Assembly: GCA_030418545.1 (NCBI GenBank)
Contig: QAIB01000001.1
Coordinates: forward strand, 558,001 to 622,000
Reading direction: 5' to 3'
Length of the DNA stretch: 64,000 bases
Origin: Xenophilus aerolatus
GTDB lineage: Bacteria > Pseudomonadota > Gammaproteobacteria > Burkholderiales > Burkholderiaceae_C
Under the pieces are notes generated by a model. That model was given only the letters and a program-made list of their open reading frames with translations, did not search any database and was not told the origin of the DNA. The translations under genes and the position numbers were made by a program. Every line of letters begins with the position of its first letter. The stretch's first letter is position 1. Below, one piece after another: positions 52,739-62,300 of this stretch.

Positions 52739-54061
52739 ATGAAACCCATCCAGGTCGGCCTTCTGGGCATCGGCACCGTCGGCAGCGGCACCTTCAAGGT
52801 GCTGGCCCGCAACCAGGAAGAGATCAAGCGCCGCGCCGGCCGCGGCATCGAGATCACCATGGTCGCCGACCTGGACACCGCCCGTGCCAAGGCCGCGGTG
52901 GGCGAGGGCGTGAAGGTGGTGGGCGATGCACGCGAGGTCATCGCCAACCCCGACATCGACATCGTCATCGAGCTCATCGGCGGCTACGGTATCGCCAAGG
53001 CGCTGGTGCTCGAGGCCATCGCGGCCGGCAAGCACGTCGTCACCGCCAACAAGGCGCTCCTGGCCGTGCACGGCACCGAGATCTTCGCGGCCGCCCATGC
53101 CAAGGGCGTGATGGTCGCCTTCGAGGCCGCGGTGGCCGGCGGCATCCCGATCATCAAGGCGCTGCGCGAGGGCCTCACGGCCAACAGCATCCAGTGGATC
53201 GCCGGCATCATCAACGGCACGACGAACTTCATCCTGTCGGAGATGCGCGACAAGGGCCTGGACTTCGACACCGTGCTCAAGGAGGCGCAGCGCCTGGGCT
53301 ATGCCGAGGCCGACCCGACCTTCGACATCGAGGGCGTCGACGCCGCCCACAAGGCCACGCTGATGAGCGCCATCGCCTTCGGCATCCCGGTGCAGTTCGA
53401 CAAGGCCCACGTCGAGGGCATCACCAAGCTGGCCTCGCAGGACATCAAGTACGCCGAGCAGCTCGGCTACCGCATCAAGCTGCTGGGCATCACCAGGCGC
53501 ACCGCCAAGGGCATCGAGCTGCGCGTGCACCCCGCACTGGTGCCGGCCAAGCGCCTGCTCGCCAACGTCGAGGGCGCGATGAACGCGGTGGTGGTGCATG
53601 GCGACGCCGTGGGCACCACGCTGTACTACGGCAAGGGCGCGGGCAGCGAGCCCACCGCCAGCGCCGTGATCGCCGACCTGGTCGACATCACGCGCCTGCA
53701 CACGGCCGACGCGGCGCACCGCGTGCCGCACCTGGCCTTCCATCCCGATGCGATGAGCGACCTGCAGGTCGTGCCGATGAGCGAGGTCGTCACCAGCTAC
53801 TACCTGCGCCTGCGCGTGGCCGACGAGGCCGGCGTGCTGGCCAAGGTCACCGGCCTGCTGGCGGGCGCCGGCATCAGCATCGACGCCGTGCTGCAGCGCG
53901 AGGCCGACGAGGTGGGCGGCGAGGGCTCCACCCAGACCGACCTCATCATCCTCACGCACGATACGCGCGAAGGCACGCTCGACGAGGTGCAGGCGCATCT
54001 GCAGGGCCTGCCCAGCGTGCTCATGCCGATCGTGCGCATCCGCAAGGAGGAACTGAGCTGA
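52739..54061 (+). CDS. hom: Homoserine dehydrogenase
   Basis: A 440-residue NAD(P)-dependent enzyme that converts aspartate semialdehyde to homoserine. NAD motif VGLLGIGTVGSGT (residues 5-17), catalytic region GIINGTTNFILSEM (about 158-171) and EGVDAAHKATLMSAIAFG, and a C-terminal ACT domain (about 350-430, SYYLRLRVADEAGVLAKVTG) for threonine feedback. The ATG at 52739 was preferred over a GTG at 52718. Its stop overlaps the thrC start (TGATG). Confidence 0.96.
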   Translation: MKPIQVGLLGIGTVGSGTFKVLARNQEEIKRRAGRGIEITMVADLDTARAKAAVGEGVKVVGDAREVIANPDIDIVIELIGGYGIAKALVLEAIAAGKHVVTANKALLAVHGTEIFAAAHAKGVMVAFEAAVAGGIPIIKALREGLTANSIQWIAGIINGTTNFILSEMRDKGLDFDTVLKEAQRLGYAEADPTFDIEGVDAAHKATLMSAIAFGIPVQFDKAHVEGITKLASQDIKYAEQLGYRIKLLGITRRTAKGIELRVHPALVPAKRLLANVEGAMNAVVVHGDAVGTTLYYGKGAGSEPTASAVIADLVDITRLHTADAAHRVPHLAFHPDAMSDLQVVPMSEVVTSYYLRLRVADEAGVLAKVTGLLAGAGISIDAVLQREADEVGGEGSTQTDLIILTHDTREGTLDEVQAHLQGLPSVLMPIVRIRKEELS

Positions 54062-55476
54062 TGAGGTACATCTCGACGCGCGGCGACCAGACGCCGCGCC
54101 GCTTCTGCGAAATCCTGCTCGAGGGCCTGGCGCCCGACGGCGGCCTGTACCTGCCCGAGCGCTACCCCCAGGTCGACGCCGCCACGCTCTCGAAGTGGCG
54201 CGGCCTGCCGTACCACGCGCTCGCCTTCGAGATCCTCTCGCTCTACATCGACGACATCCCGGCCGAGGACCTGCGCGCGCTGTGCGCGAAGACGTACACG
54301 GCCGAGGTCTTCGGCAGCGAGGACATCGTGCCGCTGCGCGAGTTGGAAGACGGCGTGTACCTCGAAGGCCTGTCCAACGGCCCCACGCTGGCCTTCAAGG
54401 ACATGGCCATGCAGTTGCTGGGCAACCTGTTCGAATACGAACTGGCCCGGCGTGGCGAAGAGCTCAACATCCTGGGCGCGACCAGCGGCGACACCGGCAG
54501 CGCGGCCGAGTACGCGATGCGCGGCAAGAAGGGCGTGCGCGTCTTCATGACCTCGCCCGACGGCCGCATGAGCCCTTTCCAGCAGGCGCAGATGTTCAGC
54601 CTGCAGGACGCCAACATCCACAACATCGCCATCGCCGGCGTGTTCGACGACTGCCAGGACATCGTCAAGGCCGTGAGCAACGACCTGGCCTTCAAGCGGC
54701 AGTACCGCATCGGCACCGTCAACTCGATCAACTGGGCGCGGCTTCTGGCGCAGGTGGTGTACTACTTCGCCGGCTGGTTCCAGGCCACCAGCCCCGAGGG
54801 CGGCGAGGTGAGCTTCACCGTGCCCAGCGGCAACTTCGGCAACGTCTGCGCCGGCCACGTGGCGCGCATGATGGGCCTGCCGATCCGCAAGCTCGTGGTG
54901 GCCACGAACGAGAACGACGTGCTCGACGAGTTCTTCCGCACCGGCGTCTACCGCGTGCGCGGGGCGGCCGACACGCACGAGACCTCGAGCCCCTCGATGG
55001 ACATCAGCAAGGCCAGCAATTTCGAGCGCTTCGTGTTCGACCTGCTGGGCCGCGACGGCGCCAAGACGCGCGGCCTGTTCCACGACCAGGTCGCCAAGAC
55101 CGGCCGCTTCGACCTCAGCGCCGACCCGGCCTTCGCCGATGCGGCCTCGAAGTTCGGTTTCGTGAGCGGGCGCAGCACGCATGCCGACCGGCTCGCGACC
55201 ATCCGCGACACCGACAAGCGCTTCGCCGTGCTGGTCGACACCCACACGGCCGACGGCCTGAAGGTGGCGCGCGCGTACGTCGAGCCGGACGTGCCGATGG
55301 TGGTGCTGGAAACCGCGCTGCCCATCAAGTTCGCCGCCACCATCGTCGAGGCGCTGGGCCACGAGCCCGACCGGCCGAAGCAGTTCGAAGGCATCGAGTC
55401 GCTGCCCAAGCGCGTGGTCAGGCTGCCGGCGGACGCCGACGCGGTGAAGCGCTACATCGCCGGGCACTGCGCCTGA
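54061..55476 (+). CDS. thrC: Threonine synthase
   Basis: A 471-residue PLP enzyme that converts O-phosphohomoserine to threonine. It begins MRYISTRGDQTPRRFCEILL, typical of the long ThrC class. The PLP Lys is in GPTLAFKDMAMQLLG (about residue 109) and the glycine loop in GATSGDTGSAAEYA. Coupled to hom by a 1-nt overlap. A dispersed repeat starts 2 nt after its stop. Confidence 0.96.
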   Translation: MRYISTRGDQTPRRFCEILLEGLAPDGGLYLPERYPQVDAATLSKWRGLPYHALAFEILSLYIDDIPAEDLRALCAKTYTAEVFGSEDIVPLRELEDGVYLEGLSNGPTLAFKDMAMQLLGNLFEYELARRGEELNILGATSGDTGSAAEYAMRGKKGVRVFMTSPDGRMSPFQQAQMFSLQDANIHNIAIAGVFDDCQDIVKAVSNDLAFKRQYRIGTVNSINWARLLAQVVYYFAGWFQATSPEGGEVSFTVPSGNFGNVCAGHVARMMGLPIRKLVVATNENDVLDEFFRTGVYRVRGAADTHETSSPSMDISKASNFERFVFDLLGRDGAKTRGLFHDQVAKTGRFDLSADPAFADAASKFGFVSGRSTHADRLATIRDTDKRFAVLVDTHTADGLKVARAYVEPDVPMVVLETALPIKFAATIVEALGHEPDRPKQFEGIESLPKRVVRLPADADAVKRYIAGHCA

Positions 55477-55478
55477 AC

Positions 55479-55541
55479 TTTCGAGCCGAATCGGCCTCCG
55501 GCGCCCGTCCCGCCTGCGCGAGCAGCTTTCGAATTCATAGC
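55479..55541 (-). repeat. Dispersed GCTAT/ATAGC repeat, copy 10 (inverted)
   Basis: TTTCGAGCCGAATCGGCCTC, then GCGCCCGTCCCGCCTGCGCG, then GCTTTCGAATTCATAGC. It fills the thrC-mobB gap almost exactly. Confidence 0.8.
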
Positions 55542-55546
55542 AACGC

Positions 55547-56092
55547 ATGAAAGTCATCGCCTTCGCAGGCTATTCGGGCGCCGGCAAGACGACGCTGGTG
55601 GAGCGGCTGATCCCGGAACTCAAGCGCCACGGCTTGCGCGTGTCGGTGGTCAAGCATGCGCACCACAAGTTCGACATCGACCACCCCGGCAAGGACACTT
55701 ACCGCCACCGCGAGGCCGGGGCTTTCGAGGTGGTCGTCGCGTCGGACAAGCGCCTGGCGCTGATGCGCGAGTTCGAGCGGCCCGCCGAGCTGAAGGTGCA
55801 CCACCTCATCGCCGAGCTGTACGACGGGGTGGACTGGGTGCTGGTCGAGGGCTTCAAGCACAGCGACCTGCACAAGATCGAGGTCATGCGCACGGTCGAG
55901 CCCGGCCAGGCCGCGCGGCCTGCGCTCTACCCCGAGGACCCGTTCATCTGCGCCATCGCCGCCGACAGCGCCGCCAACCTGCCCGAGCCCACCGGCCTGC
56001 CCGTCTTCGACCTCGACGATGCCGCGGGCGTCGCGCAGTGGTTGATGGCCAACGGCGAGCGCTTCCACTACGACCCCGACATCCATGAATGA
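55547..56092 (+). CDS. mobB: Molybdopterin-guanine dinucleotide biosynthesis protein MobB
   Basis: A 181-residue P-loop GTP-binding protein that assists MobA in making the guanine-dinucleotide form of the molybdenum cofactor. Walker A GYSGAGKTTLVERLIP (about residues 8-23), then KHAHHKFDIDHPGKDTYRHR and VLVEGFKHSDLHKIEV. No good Shine-Dalgarno lies before the ATG because the repeat element ends 5 nt upstream. Its 3' end overlaps moeA by 8 nt. Confidence 0.93.
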   Translation: MKVIAFAGYSGAGKTTLVERLIPELKRHGLRVSVVKHAHHKFDIDHPGKDTYRHREAGAFEVVVASDKRLALMREFERPAELKVHHLIAELYDGVDWVLVEGFKHSDLHKIEVMRTVEPGQAARPALYPEDPFICAIAADSAANLPEPTGLPVFDLDDAAGVAQWLMANGERFHYDPDIHE

Positions 56093-57344
56093 CCCTGCCG
56101 CCTCCGCCGCTCCCCGTGCCCGCGCGCCGCTGATGGCGCTGGACGACGCCGTCGCCCGGCTGCTCGCCGAGGCGGCGCCGCTGCAGGAGGTGGAGCAGGT
56201 CTCCACCTTCGAGGCTGATGGCCGCGTGCTGGCGCAGGACATCGTTGCCGGCCTCACCGTGCCGCCGCGCGACAACAGCGCGATGGACGGCTACGCGGTG
56301 CGCCTCGCCGACTGCACCGGCGACGCCGTGCTGCCGGTGTCGCAGCGCATCCCGGCCGGCACCGTGGGCCAGCCGCTCGCAGCGGGCACCGCGGCGCGCA
56401 TCTTCACCGGCGCGCAGGTGCCCGAGGGCGCCGACGCGGTCGTGATGCAGGAGGACACCGAGGCCATCGCCGGCGACGGGCTGGGCCAGGTGCGCGTCCG
56501 CCCCGTGCCGCGCCCGGGCCAGAACATCCGCCGCGCGGGCGAAGACGTGCAGGCCGGCGCCACGGTGCTGGCGCGCGGCGAACGCCTGACGCCGCAGGCA
56601 CTGGGCCTGGCGGCCAGCATCGGCTTCGCGAAGCTGCCGGTCGTGCGGCGTCCGCGCGTGGCGCTGCTGTCCACCGGCGACGAACTGGTCATGCCCGGGG
56701 AGGTGCCGCCCGAGGCGATGCGGCCCGGCGCCATCTACAACTCCAACCGCTTCTTCATGCGCGGGCTGCTGCAGCGCCTGGGCTGCGAGGTGCAGGACCT
56801 GGGCCTGGTGCATGACCGGCTCGACGCGACCATCGAGGCGCTGCGCGCTGCGGCTGCCCGCAACGACCTCATCATCACCACCGGCGGCGTGTCGGTGGGC
56901 GAGGAAGACCACGTGCGCGCCGCCGTGCAGGCGCTTGGCCGGCTCGAGCTCTGGTCCGTCGCCATGAAGCCGGGCAAGCCTTTCGCTTACGGCCGCATCG
57001 GCGATGCCCACATCGCCGGACTGCCCGGCAACCCCGTCTCCAGCTTCATGACCTTCCTCCTGCTGGTGCGGCCCTTCCTGCTGGCGCTTCAGGGCGCGTC
57101 GCGCACCGCACCGGAAGCGGTGGCGATGCGGGCCGATTTCGACTGGCCGCGCCCCGACAAGCGGCGCGAGTTCCTGCGCGTTCGCACCACGCCCGAGGGT
57201 GGCCTGGCGCTCTTCCCCAACCAGGGTTCGGGCGTGCTCACCTCCACCGTGTGGGGCGATGGGGTGGTCGACAACTCGGGCGGCCAGGCGATCGCGCGTG
57301 GTGACACGGTGCGCTTCGTCCCCTTCTCGGCCTGGCTCGCGTGA
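56085..57344 (+). CDS. moeA: Molybdopterin molybdenumtransferase MoeA
   Basis: A 419-residue enzyme that inserts molybdate into adenylylated molybdopterin. Visible: PPRDNSAMDGYAVR (about residues 62-75), the MoCF-binding stretch LLSTGDELVMPGE, NSNRFFMRGLLQ, TTGGVSVGEEDHVRAAVQ and GLPGNPVSSFMTFLL. The first 15 residues are Ala/Pro-rich. It overlaps mobB upstream and moaD downstream (GTGATG). Confidence 0.95.
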   Translation: MNDPAASAAPRARAPLMALDDAVARLLAEAAPLQEVEQVSTFEADGRVLAQDIVAGLTVPPRDNSAMDGYAVRLADCTGDAVLPVSQRIPAGTVGQPLAAGTAARIFTGAQVPEGADAVVMQEDTEAIAGDGLGQVRVRPVPRPGQNIRRAGEDVQAGATVLARGERLTPQALGLAASIGFAKLPVVRRPRVALLSTGDELVMPGEVPPEAMRPGAIYNSNRFFMRGLLQRLGCEVQDLGLVHDRLDATIEALRAAAARNDLIITTGGVSVGEEDHVRAAVQALGRLELWSVAMKPGKPFAYGRIGDAHIAGLPGNPVSSFMTFLLLVRPFLLALQGASRTAPEAVAMRADFDWPRPDKRREFLRVRTTPEGGLALFPNQGSGVLTSTVWGDGVVDNSGGQAIARGDTVRFVPFSAWLA

Positions 57345-57604
57345 TGGCCCACAAGTCCGTCACCGTGCGCTACTTCGCCTCCGTGCGCGAAGCGCTGGGC
57401 CGCGGCAGCGAGCCGGTGCTCACCGAAGCCGGCACGCTGGGCGCGCTGCGTGACGAGCTCATCGCGCGCGGCGAGCCCTACGCCGGCGCCCTGGCTCGGG
57501 GCAAGGCCGTGCGCATGGCCCTCGACCAGCTCATGAGCGGCGAAGACGCCGCCCTGGCCGACGGCGCCGAGGTGGCGTTCTTCCCGCCCGTGACCGGCGG
57601 CTGA
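57344..57604 (+). CDS. moaD: Molybdopterin synthase small subunit MoaD
   Basis: An 86-residue ubiquitin-like sulfur carrier. It ends FFPPVTGG; the C-terminal Gly-Gly becomes the thiocarboxylate that supplies sulfur to MoaE. The ATG at 57344 overlaps the moeA stop; a GTG one codon earlier is also possible. Its stop abuts the stop of the convergent dapA-like gene with no gap. Confidence 0.94.
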   Translation: MAHKSVTVRYFASVREALGRGSEPVLTEAGTLGALRDELIARGEPYAGALARGKAVRMALDQLMSGEDAALADGAEVAFFPPVTGG

Positions 57605-58507
57605 TCAGGCTTCGAGCGGCGCGATCGCGGCGTCGATCGCGCGCAGGCGATCGAGCAGCGCAGGCGTGGCGACGGTCATCGGCGCACGCAACTCGGCCGC
57701 CATCTCGCCGCCCGCTGCGAGCAGCGCCTTGACCGGGCCCGGGTTGGGCTCGGCGAACAGCGCTTCCACCAGCGGCGCCAGCGGCTGCCACAGTGCCCGC
57801 GCCTGCGCCAGCCGGCCGGCCTGCAGGGCCGCCACCAGTTGCACCCAGCGCACCGTGTGCAGGTGCGCACTGGCTGCGATGGCCCCGGTGCCGCCTTCGG
57901 CCAGCGTCGCCAGCACCTGGGCATCTTCCCCGGCCAGCACCTGCAGGCGGCCGTCGGCGATGAGCGCGCGCACCTTGGCCGCGTCGCCGCTGCAGTCCTT
58001 GACGCCCACGATGTTCGGGTGCGCGGCCAGGGCCAGCAGCGTCTCGCGGGCGAGCGTGCTGCCGGTGCGGTACGGGATGTCGTAGACCAGCACCGGCACG
58101 TCGCTCGCATCGGCGATCGCCCTGAACCACTGCAGCAGCCCCGCCTGCGAGGGACGCACGTAGCTCGGCGCAGGCACCAGCAGGGCGGCGAGGCCGCGCC
58201 CGGCGAGCCGGCGCACCGCGTCCAGCGCATGGCCCAGGTGCTCGCCACCCAGGCCCATCATGCGCGGCACGGCCGGCGCCGCGGCGGCCACCGTGTCGAG
58301 CACGGCCAGGCGCTCGCCCTCGTCCAGGGCAGCGGCTTCGCCGGTCGAGCCGCAGACCACGAAGCCGGCGACGCCCTGGCCTGCCAGGCGCCTGGCGAGC
58401 GCCGCAAGGGCCGGGTGGTCGACGGCGCCTTCGCGAAAGGGCGTGACGAGCGGAATCCACAGGCCCGAGAAGTCGGGGCGTGAAGAGGTGGAGGCAGTAC
58501 GGGACAT
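57605..58507 (-). CDS. Dihydrodipicolinate synthase family protein (DapA-like aldolase)
   Basis: A 300-residue class I aldolase of the DHDPS/NAL superfamily. It begins SGLWIPLVTPFREGAVDHPA, with the GSTGE loop (VCGSTGEAAALD), the catalytic Tyr in VLVYDIPYRTG and the Schiff-base Lys in NIVGVKDCSGD. It could be a true DapA for lysine synthesis or a relative acting on another keto acid; the specificity loop does not settle it. It lies inverted between moaD and moaE. The 287-bp gap to moaE holds a hairpin at 58615-58643 and nothing certain. Confidence 0.86.
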   Translation of the reverse strand: MSRTASTSSRPDFSGLWIPLVTPFREGAVDHPALAALARRLAGQGVAGFVVCGSTGEAAALDEGERLAVLDTVAAAAPAVPRMMGLGGEHLGHALDAVRRLAGRGLAALLVPAPSYVRPSQAGLLQWFRAIADASDVPVLVYDIPYRTGSTLARETLLALAAHPNIVGVKDCSGDAAKVRALIADGRLQVLAGEDAQVLATLAEGGTGAIAASAHLHTVRWVQLVAALQAGRLAQARALWQPLAPLVEALFAEPNPGPVKALLAAGGEMAAELRAPMTVATPALLDRLRAIDAAIAPLEA

Positions 58508-58794
58508 GAAAAGCTTCCTTGCAGACAGGGACACACGACCGAGGACGAACCGTCGGTGGATGCGCGCATCGCGATGCAGGGAAGCCCGACCGGGAGAGGG
58601 GAGGTGGGACTGCAGGCTCCGTCGCTCATCCGACGACGGAACCGCAGCTCCGGTCAGACGAGCTGGAGTTTTTTGGCTTTGGCTGCCGCTCCACGTGCCG
58701 CGGCACGGTCTTCGTTCGAAGACCGGCGCTGTGCGGTGCGGGGGAGGGCAGCCATGGCGGCGAGTGTAAGTGCGGCGGTGCCACAATTTGCCGC

Positions 58795-59295
58795 ATGAGT
58801 GCTTCTTCCATCCCCCGCGTGCGGGTCCAGGCCGAGGACTTCGAGCTCTCGACCGAGGTGGCGGCGCTGCGCGCCGGCGACCCGCGCGTGGGTGCCGTCT
58901 GCGCCTTCGTCGGCACGGTGCGCGACCGCCACGTCGCCGAGGGCGGCGCCGCGGGCAGCGTGCGCGCGATGGAACTGGAGCACTACCCCGGTATGACCGA
59001 GAAGGCCATCGAGGCCATGATCGACGAGGCGCATCGCCGCTTCGACATCCTCGGCGCCCGCGTGGTGCACCGCGTGGGCCTGCTGCAGCCGCAGGACCAG
59101 ATCATGATGGTGGCAGTCACCTCGGCGCACCGCGGCGAATCCTTTCAGGCCTGCGAGTTCCTCATGGACTACCTCAAGACCCAGGCGCCCTTCTGGAAGA
59201 AGGAAGACACGCCCGGGGGCGGCCGCTGGGTCGATGCGCGCGTGGCCGACGACGAGGCGCTGGCGCGCTGGGGCATCGAGGCGCGCAACGCCTGA
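58795..59295 (+). CDS. moaE: Molybdopterin synthase catalytic subunit MoaE
   Basis: A 166-residue large subunit that converts precursor Z to molybdopterin with MoaD thiocarboxylate. Features: VCAFVGTVRDRHVAEGG, MELEHYPGMTEKAIEAM, VVHRVGLLQPQDQIMMVAV and the catalytic Lys in TQAPFWKKEDTPGG. It is separated from moaD by the inverted dapA-like gene. A CACAAT -10-like box lies 11 bp before the ATG. A dispersed repeat starts 9 bp after the stop. Confidence 0.94.
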   Translation: MSASSIPRVRVQAEDFELSTEVAALRAGDPRVGAVCAFVGTVRDRHVAEGGAAGSVRAMELEHYPGMTEKAIEAMIDEAHRRFDILGARVVHRVGLLQPQDQIMMVAVTSAHRGESFQACEFLMDYLKTQAPFWKKEDTPGGGRWVDARVADDEALARWGIEARNA

Positions 59296-59304
59296 ACCGC
59301 ATTT

Positions 59305-59366
59305 GCTATCGAATCGATAGCTGCTCGCGCCCGCTAGGCGCGCGCTACGAGCACTTTTTGTTTGAA
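59305..59366 (+). repeat. Dispersed GCTAT/ATAGC repeat, copy 11
   Basis: Core GCTATCGAATCGATAGC, then TGCTCGCGCCCGCTAGGCG, then ACGAGCACTTTTTGTTTGAA. It lies between the convergent moaE and pilY1 genes. Confidence 0.8.
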
Positions 59367-59386
59367 GATTCGATGTCGCGACGGCC

Positions 59387-62300
59387 TCATTCCGGGATCG
59401 CGATCTGGCGCCAGTTCAGCACCCGCAGCGAGGTGCCGCTGACCAGGTTCGCGTCGATCCTCTTCGTGGCGCCCTGGTTGTCGCCCACGATCAGTTGCGG
59501 CTTGCCGTTGACGGTGACGAAGCGCACGTCCGTGAGTGCAGCCGTGAAGTTCTCGTAGGCCGCAGCGGTGTTGAGCACCGTCTTGCCGGTGCCGTAGTTC
59601 AGCACATAGAGCCGGCTCTGCCCCGCGGGGCTGCAGGCGTCTCCCGTGGTCAACAGCGGGCTGAAGGCGACGATGCCGTTGTAGGCGCTGGGGCTGGCAA
59701 TGATGCGCCAGGCCACGCCGGAGCCGCTGCCCAGGTCCATGTACCAGCCCTTGCTCGTCGATGCGAGATTGATGCCGGCGGTCGGGTCGGTCAGCGCCGT
59801 GAGCTGCGCACGCGTGATCGGCGTCGACACGGTGTTGAAGGCACCCGAGGTGCCGTCGATCAGGGCGTAGAAGGTCTGGCCGGCGCTCGTGTTCACGTCG
59901 CTGCTGTCCAGCAGCTTGCCGGTGCCCACCATCACGAAGCGTGCGCGGCTCACCGGGTGGACCTCGATCACCGGTGCCGTGGTCACCGGCTGCGCGTTGC
60001 CGCTGGCATCGGTGAGCGTGGCGATGCGCGTCGGCGCCGGGTAGCTGCCGGTGGCGGCCGTCAGGTCGAAGCGCCACACGTTGCCGTCCAGGTCGCCCGC
60101 GTAGACGGCGTCGGCCGTGTAGTCGCCGAAGTCCTGCACGAAGGCGGACGCCTGCGCCAGCCCGTGGGAGGCGCTGCCGGTCTTCACCTTCTCGAGGATC
60201 GTGCCGTTGCGCGGGTCGACGAAGTACAGGTATCCGTAGCCGTCGGCATTGTTGTAGCCCGAGGTCAGCACCACCACCCAGCCGTACTTGCGCGTCTTCA
60301 CGATGATCGGGCTGCCGAAGCTGTAGCCCATGGTGGGGTCGTTCACTTCCCACAGCACCTTGCCCGCGGTGGCCGTCTCGGAACTCATCGCGGCGGGGTT
60401 CGTCACGTCGATGCCGAACCAGCCCGTGCCGCCCTTGCCGAGCCCGCCGACCAGCAGCGTGCGCCAGTCGGCGTTGGCCCCCGTGCCGCTGGTCGTGAAG
60501 GCGCCGGCGGCCTTGTTGAAGTCCACGTCGGCCACGGTGGGCGTGGCGTCGACGTAGTAGTGGTGGACATAGTTGGGATTGCCCAGCTGGCCGAGCAGCG
60601 AATCGGTGTCGGTCGTGCTGGCCTTCAGGTACATGCCGCCCGGGATGTAGGCGAACTTCTCCTTGCCCGCCGTGCTGCCGGTGAGCGAGCCGTCGAAGGC
60701 ATGCAGCATGCCGTCGTTGGCGCCCACGTAGACCATGGTCGTGCGCCCCGTATTGTTGGCCTTGAAGACGCCGTAGCCCAGGTTGGACGATTCGGCATAC
60801 GGCGCGGCGGGCGGCCCGACCGGCACCACCTTCGAGTCGACGATGTCGGCCAGCAGCAGCGAGCGCGTGCGGTAGGCCTTGCTGCTGCCGGCCACGGTCG
60901 ACGAGGCCTCCTGCGACCGGTCGCCGCGCAGGTAGTTGAGGTAGTCGCTGCTGTCGTCGCCGCTGCGGTAGCTGGTGTTCAGGGCGCCGATCTGCGCGCC
61001 GCTCATGCCTGTGGCGGTGCCGCTGTTGGTGGTGCGGAAGGGCACGCCGGTCGTGCCGTTCCAGGTGACGACCTGCCGCCCGGTGTTCCAGCCGGTGCCG
61101 GCGAGCTGGCTCTCGAGCGTGGTGGTGGTGTTCCAGACATCGGTGGACGAGGGCGTGCCGTCGGTCGCATAGGTCACGCGCCGCGCCGTCACGACGCCGG
61201 TCCACCCCTTGGAGTCGTACTGCGACGCATAGGCCGCGTCGCCCGACTGCACCGCGGCGCTGGCCAGCGAGTACGAGGTGGTGAAGGCCTTGATCGCGTT
61301 GGCGATGTTCGTGAAGGCGGCCTTCAGTCCGGCGACCATCAGCGCGGCGTTGCCGGCCAGGAAGTAGTTGGCGGGGCGCGGACGCGTCGTGCCGTTCATG
61401 TTGATGGTGTCGCCCGCGCTGTTCCAGGCGCTCTGCGCCAGCGGCGTGGTCGTCGCGATGTCGTAGCCCGAGGGCACGCTGAAGCCGCCGTACTTGGTGG
61501 CCAGCCAGTAGGGGTTGCGGTCGAGCGCGTACTGGTACTCCATCACGTCCATCCAGTAGGTGGACAGCGTCTGCGTGCCGGTCAGGTCCGGGCGGATGTC
61601 GAGCACGTGCGCGCCGTAGGCCAGGCCGGCGATGTATTCCGAGCCCTGGTCCGCCCACGCGGCGTTGCGGCTCGTCAGGCCTTCGAGCGTCTCGATCGCG
61701 CGGGTCCAGGTCTGCGACTGGTTGAAGCTGTCGCTGGCGACCAGCGCCGGCTTGGTACGGCCCGACCTGGTGAGCGTGCCGCCGCCGGTGTTGACGTCGA
61801 AGTGGGTGTTGTCGTCGCCGATGCCCAGCACGAAATTCTTCTGGCACGAATAGGAGATCGGGTCCTTGCCGGCCCAGCTGGTGGGCGCCGGGAAGCCATC
61901 GCGCTTGGTGGCGTCGAGGCTGGCCGTCCACTCGGGCACGTTGCCCAGGTTCTCGAAGTAGCGCAGCACGGCGTAGTAGAGCTCGCTCACGTTGTCGTAG
62001 GTCATGTACGCCTGCGCCGACTGGCCGAACTTGTTGAGGTAGTTCATCGCGCCGCTGTTGGTCACGGTGCTGTCGAGCGTGCTGTCCGGGTTGGCGGTCA
62101 TGACGCCGGTCGTCGGGTCCCATTCGGCCTTGGGGTTCGTCACCACCGTGGTCGACAGCGGCTGGGGGTAGGTCGGCCCGATGAAGCCCATGGCCGCGCG
62201 CATCACCCCGCCCTGCGTATTGCCGTCGCTGGTGTAGAGGTAGGAGAACGCGCTGTAGCGGATCTTGTTGGCGTACTGCTGCATCAGCCCCTCGGGCTTG

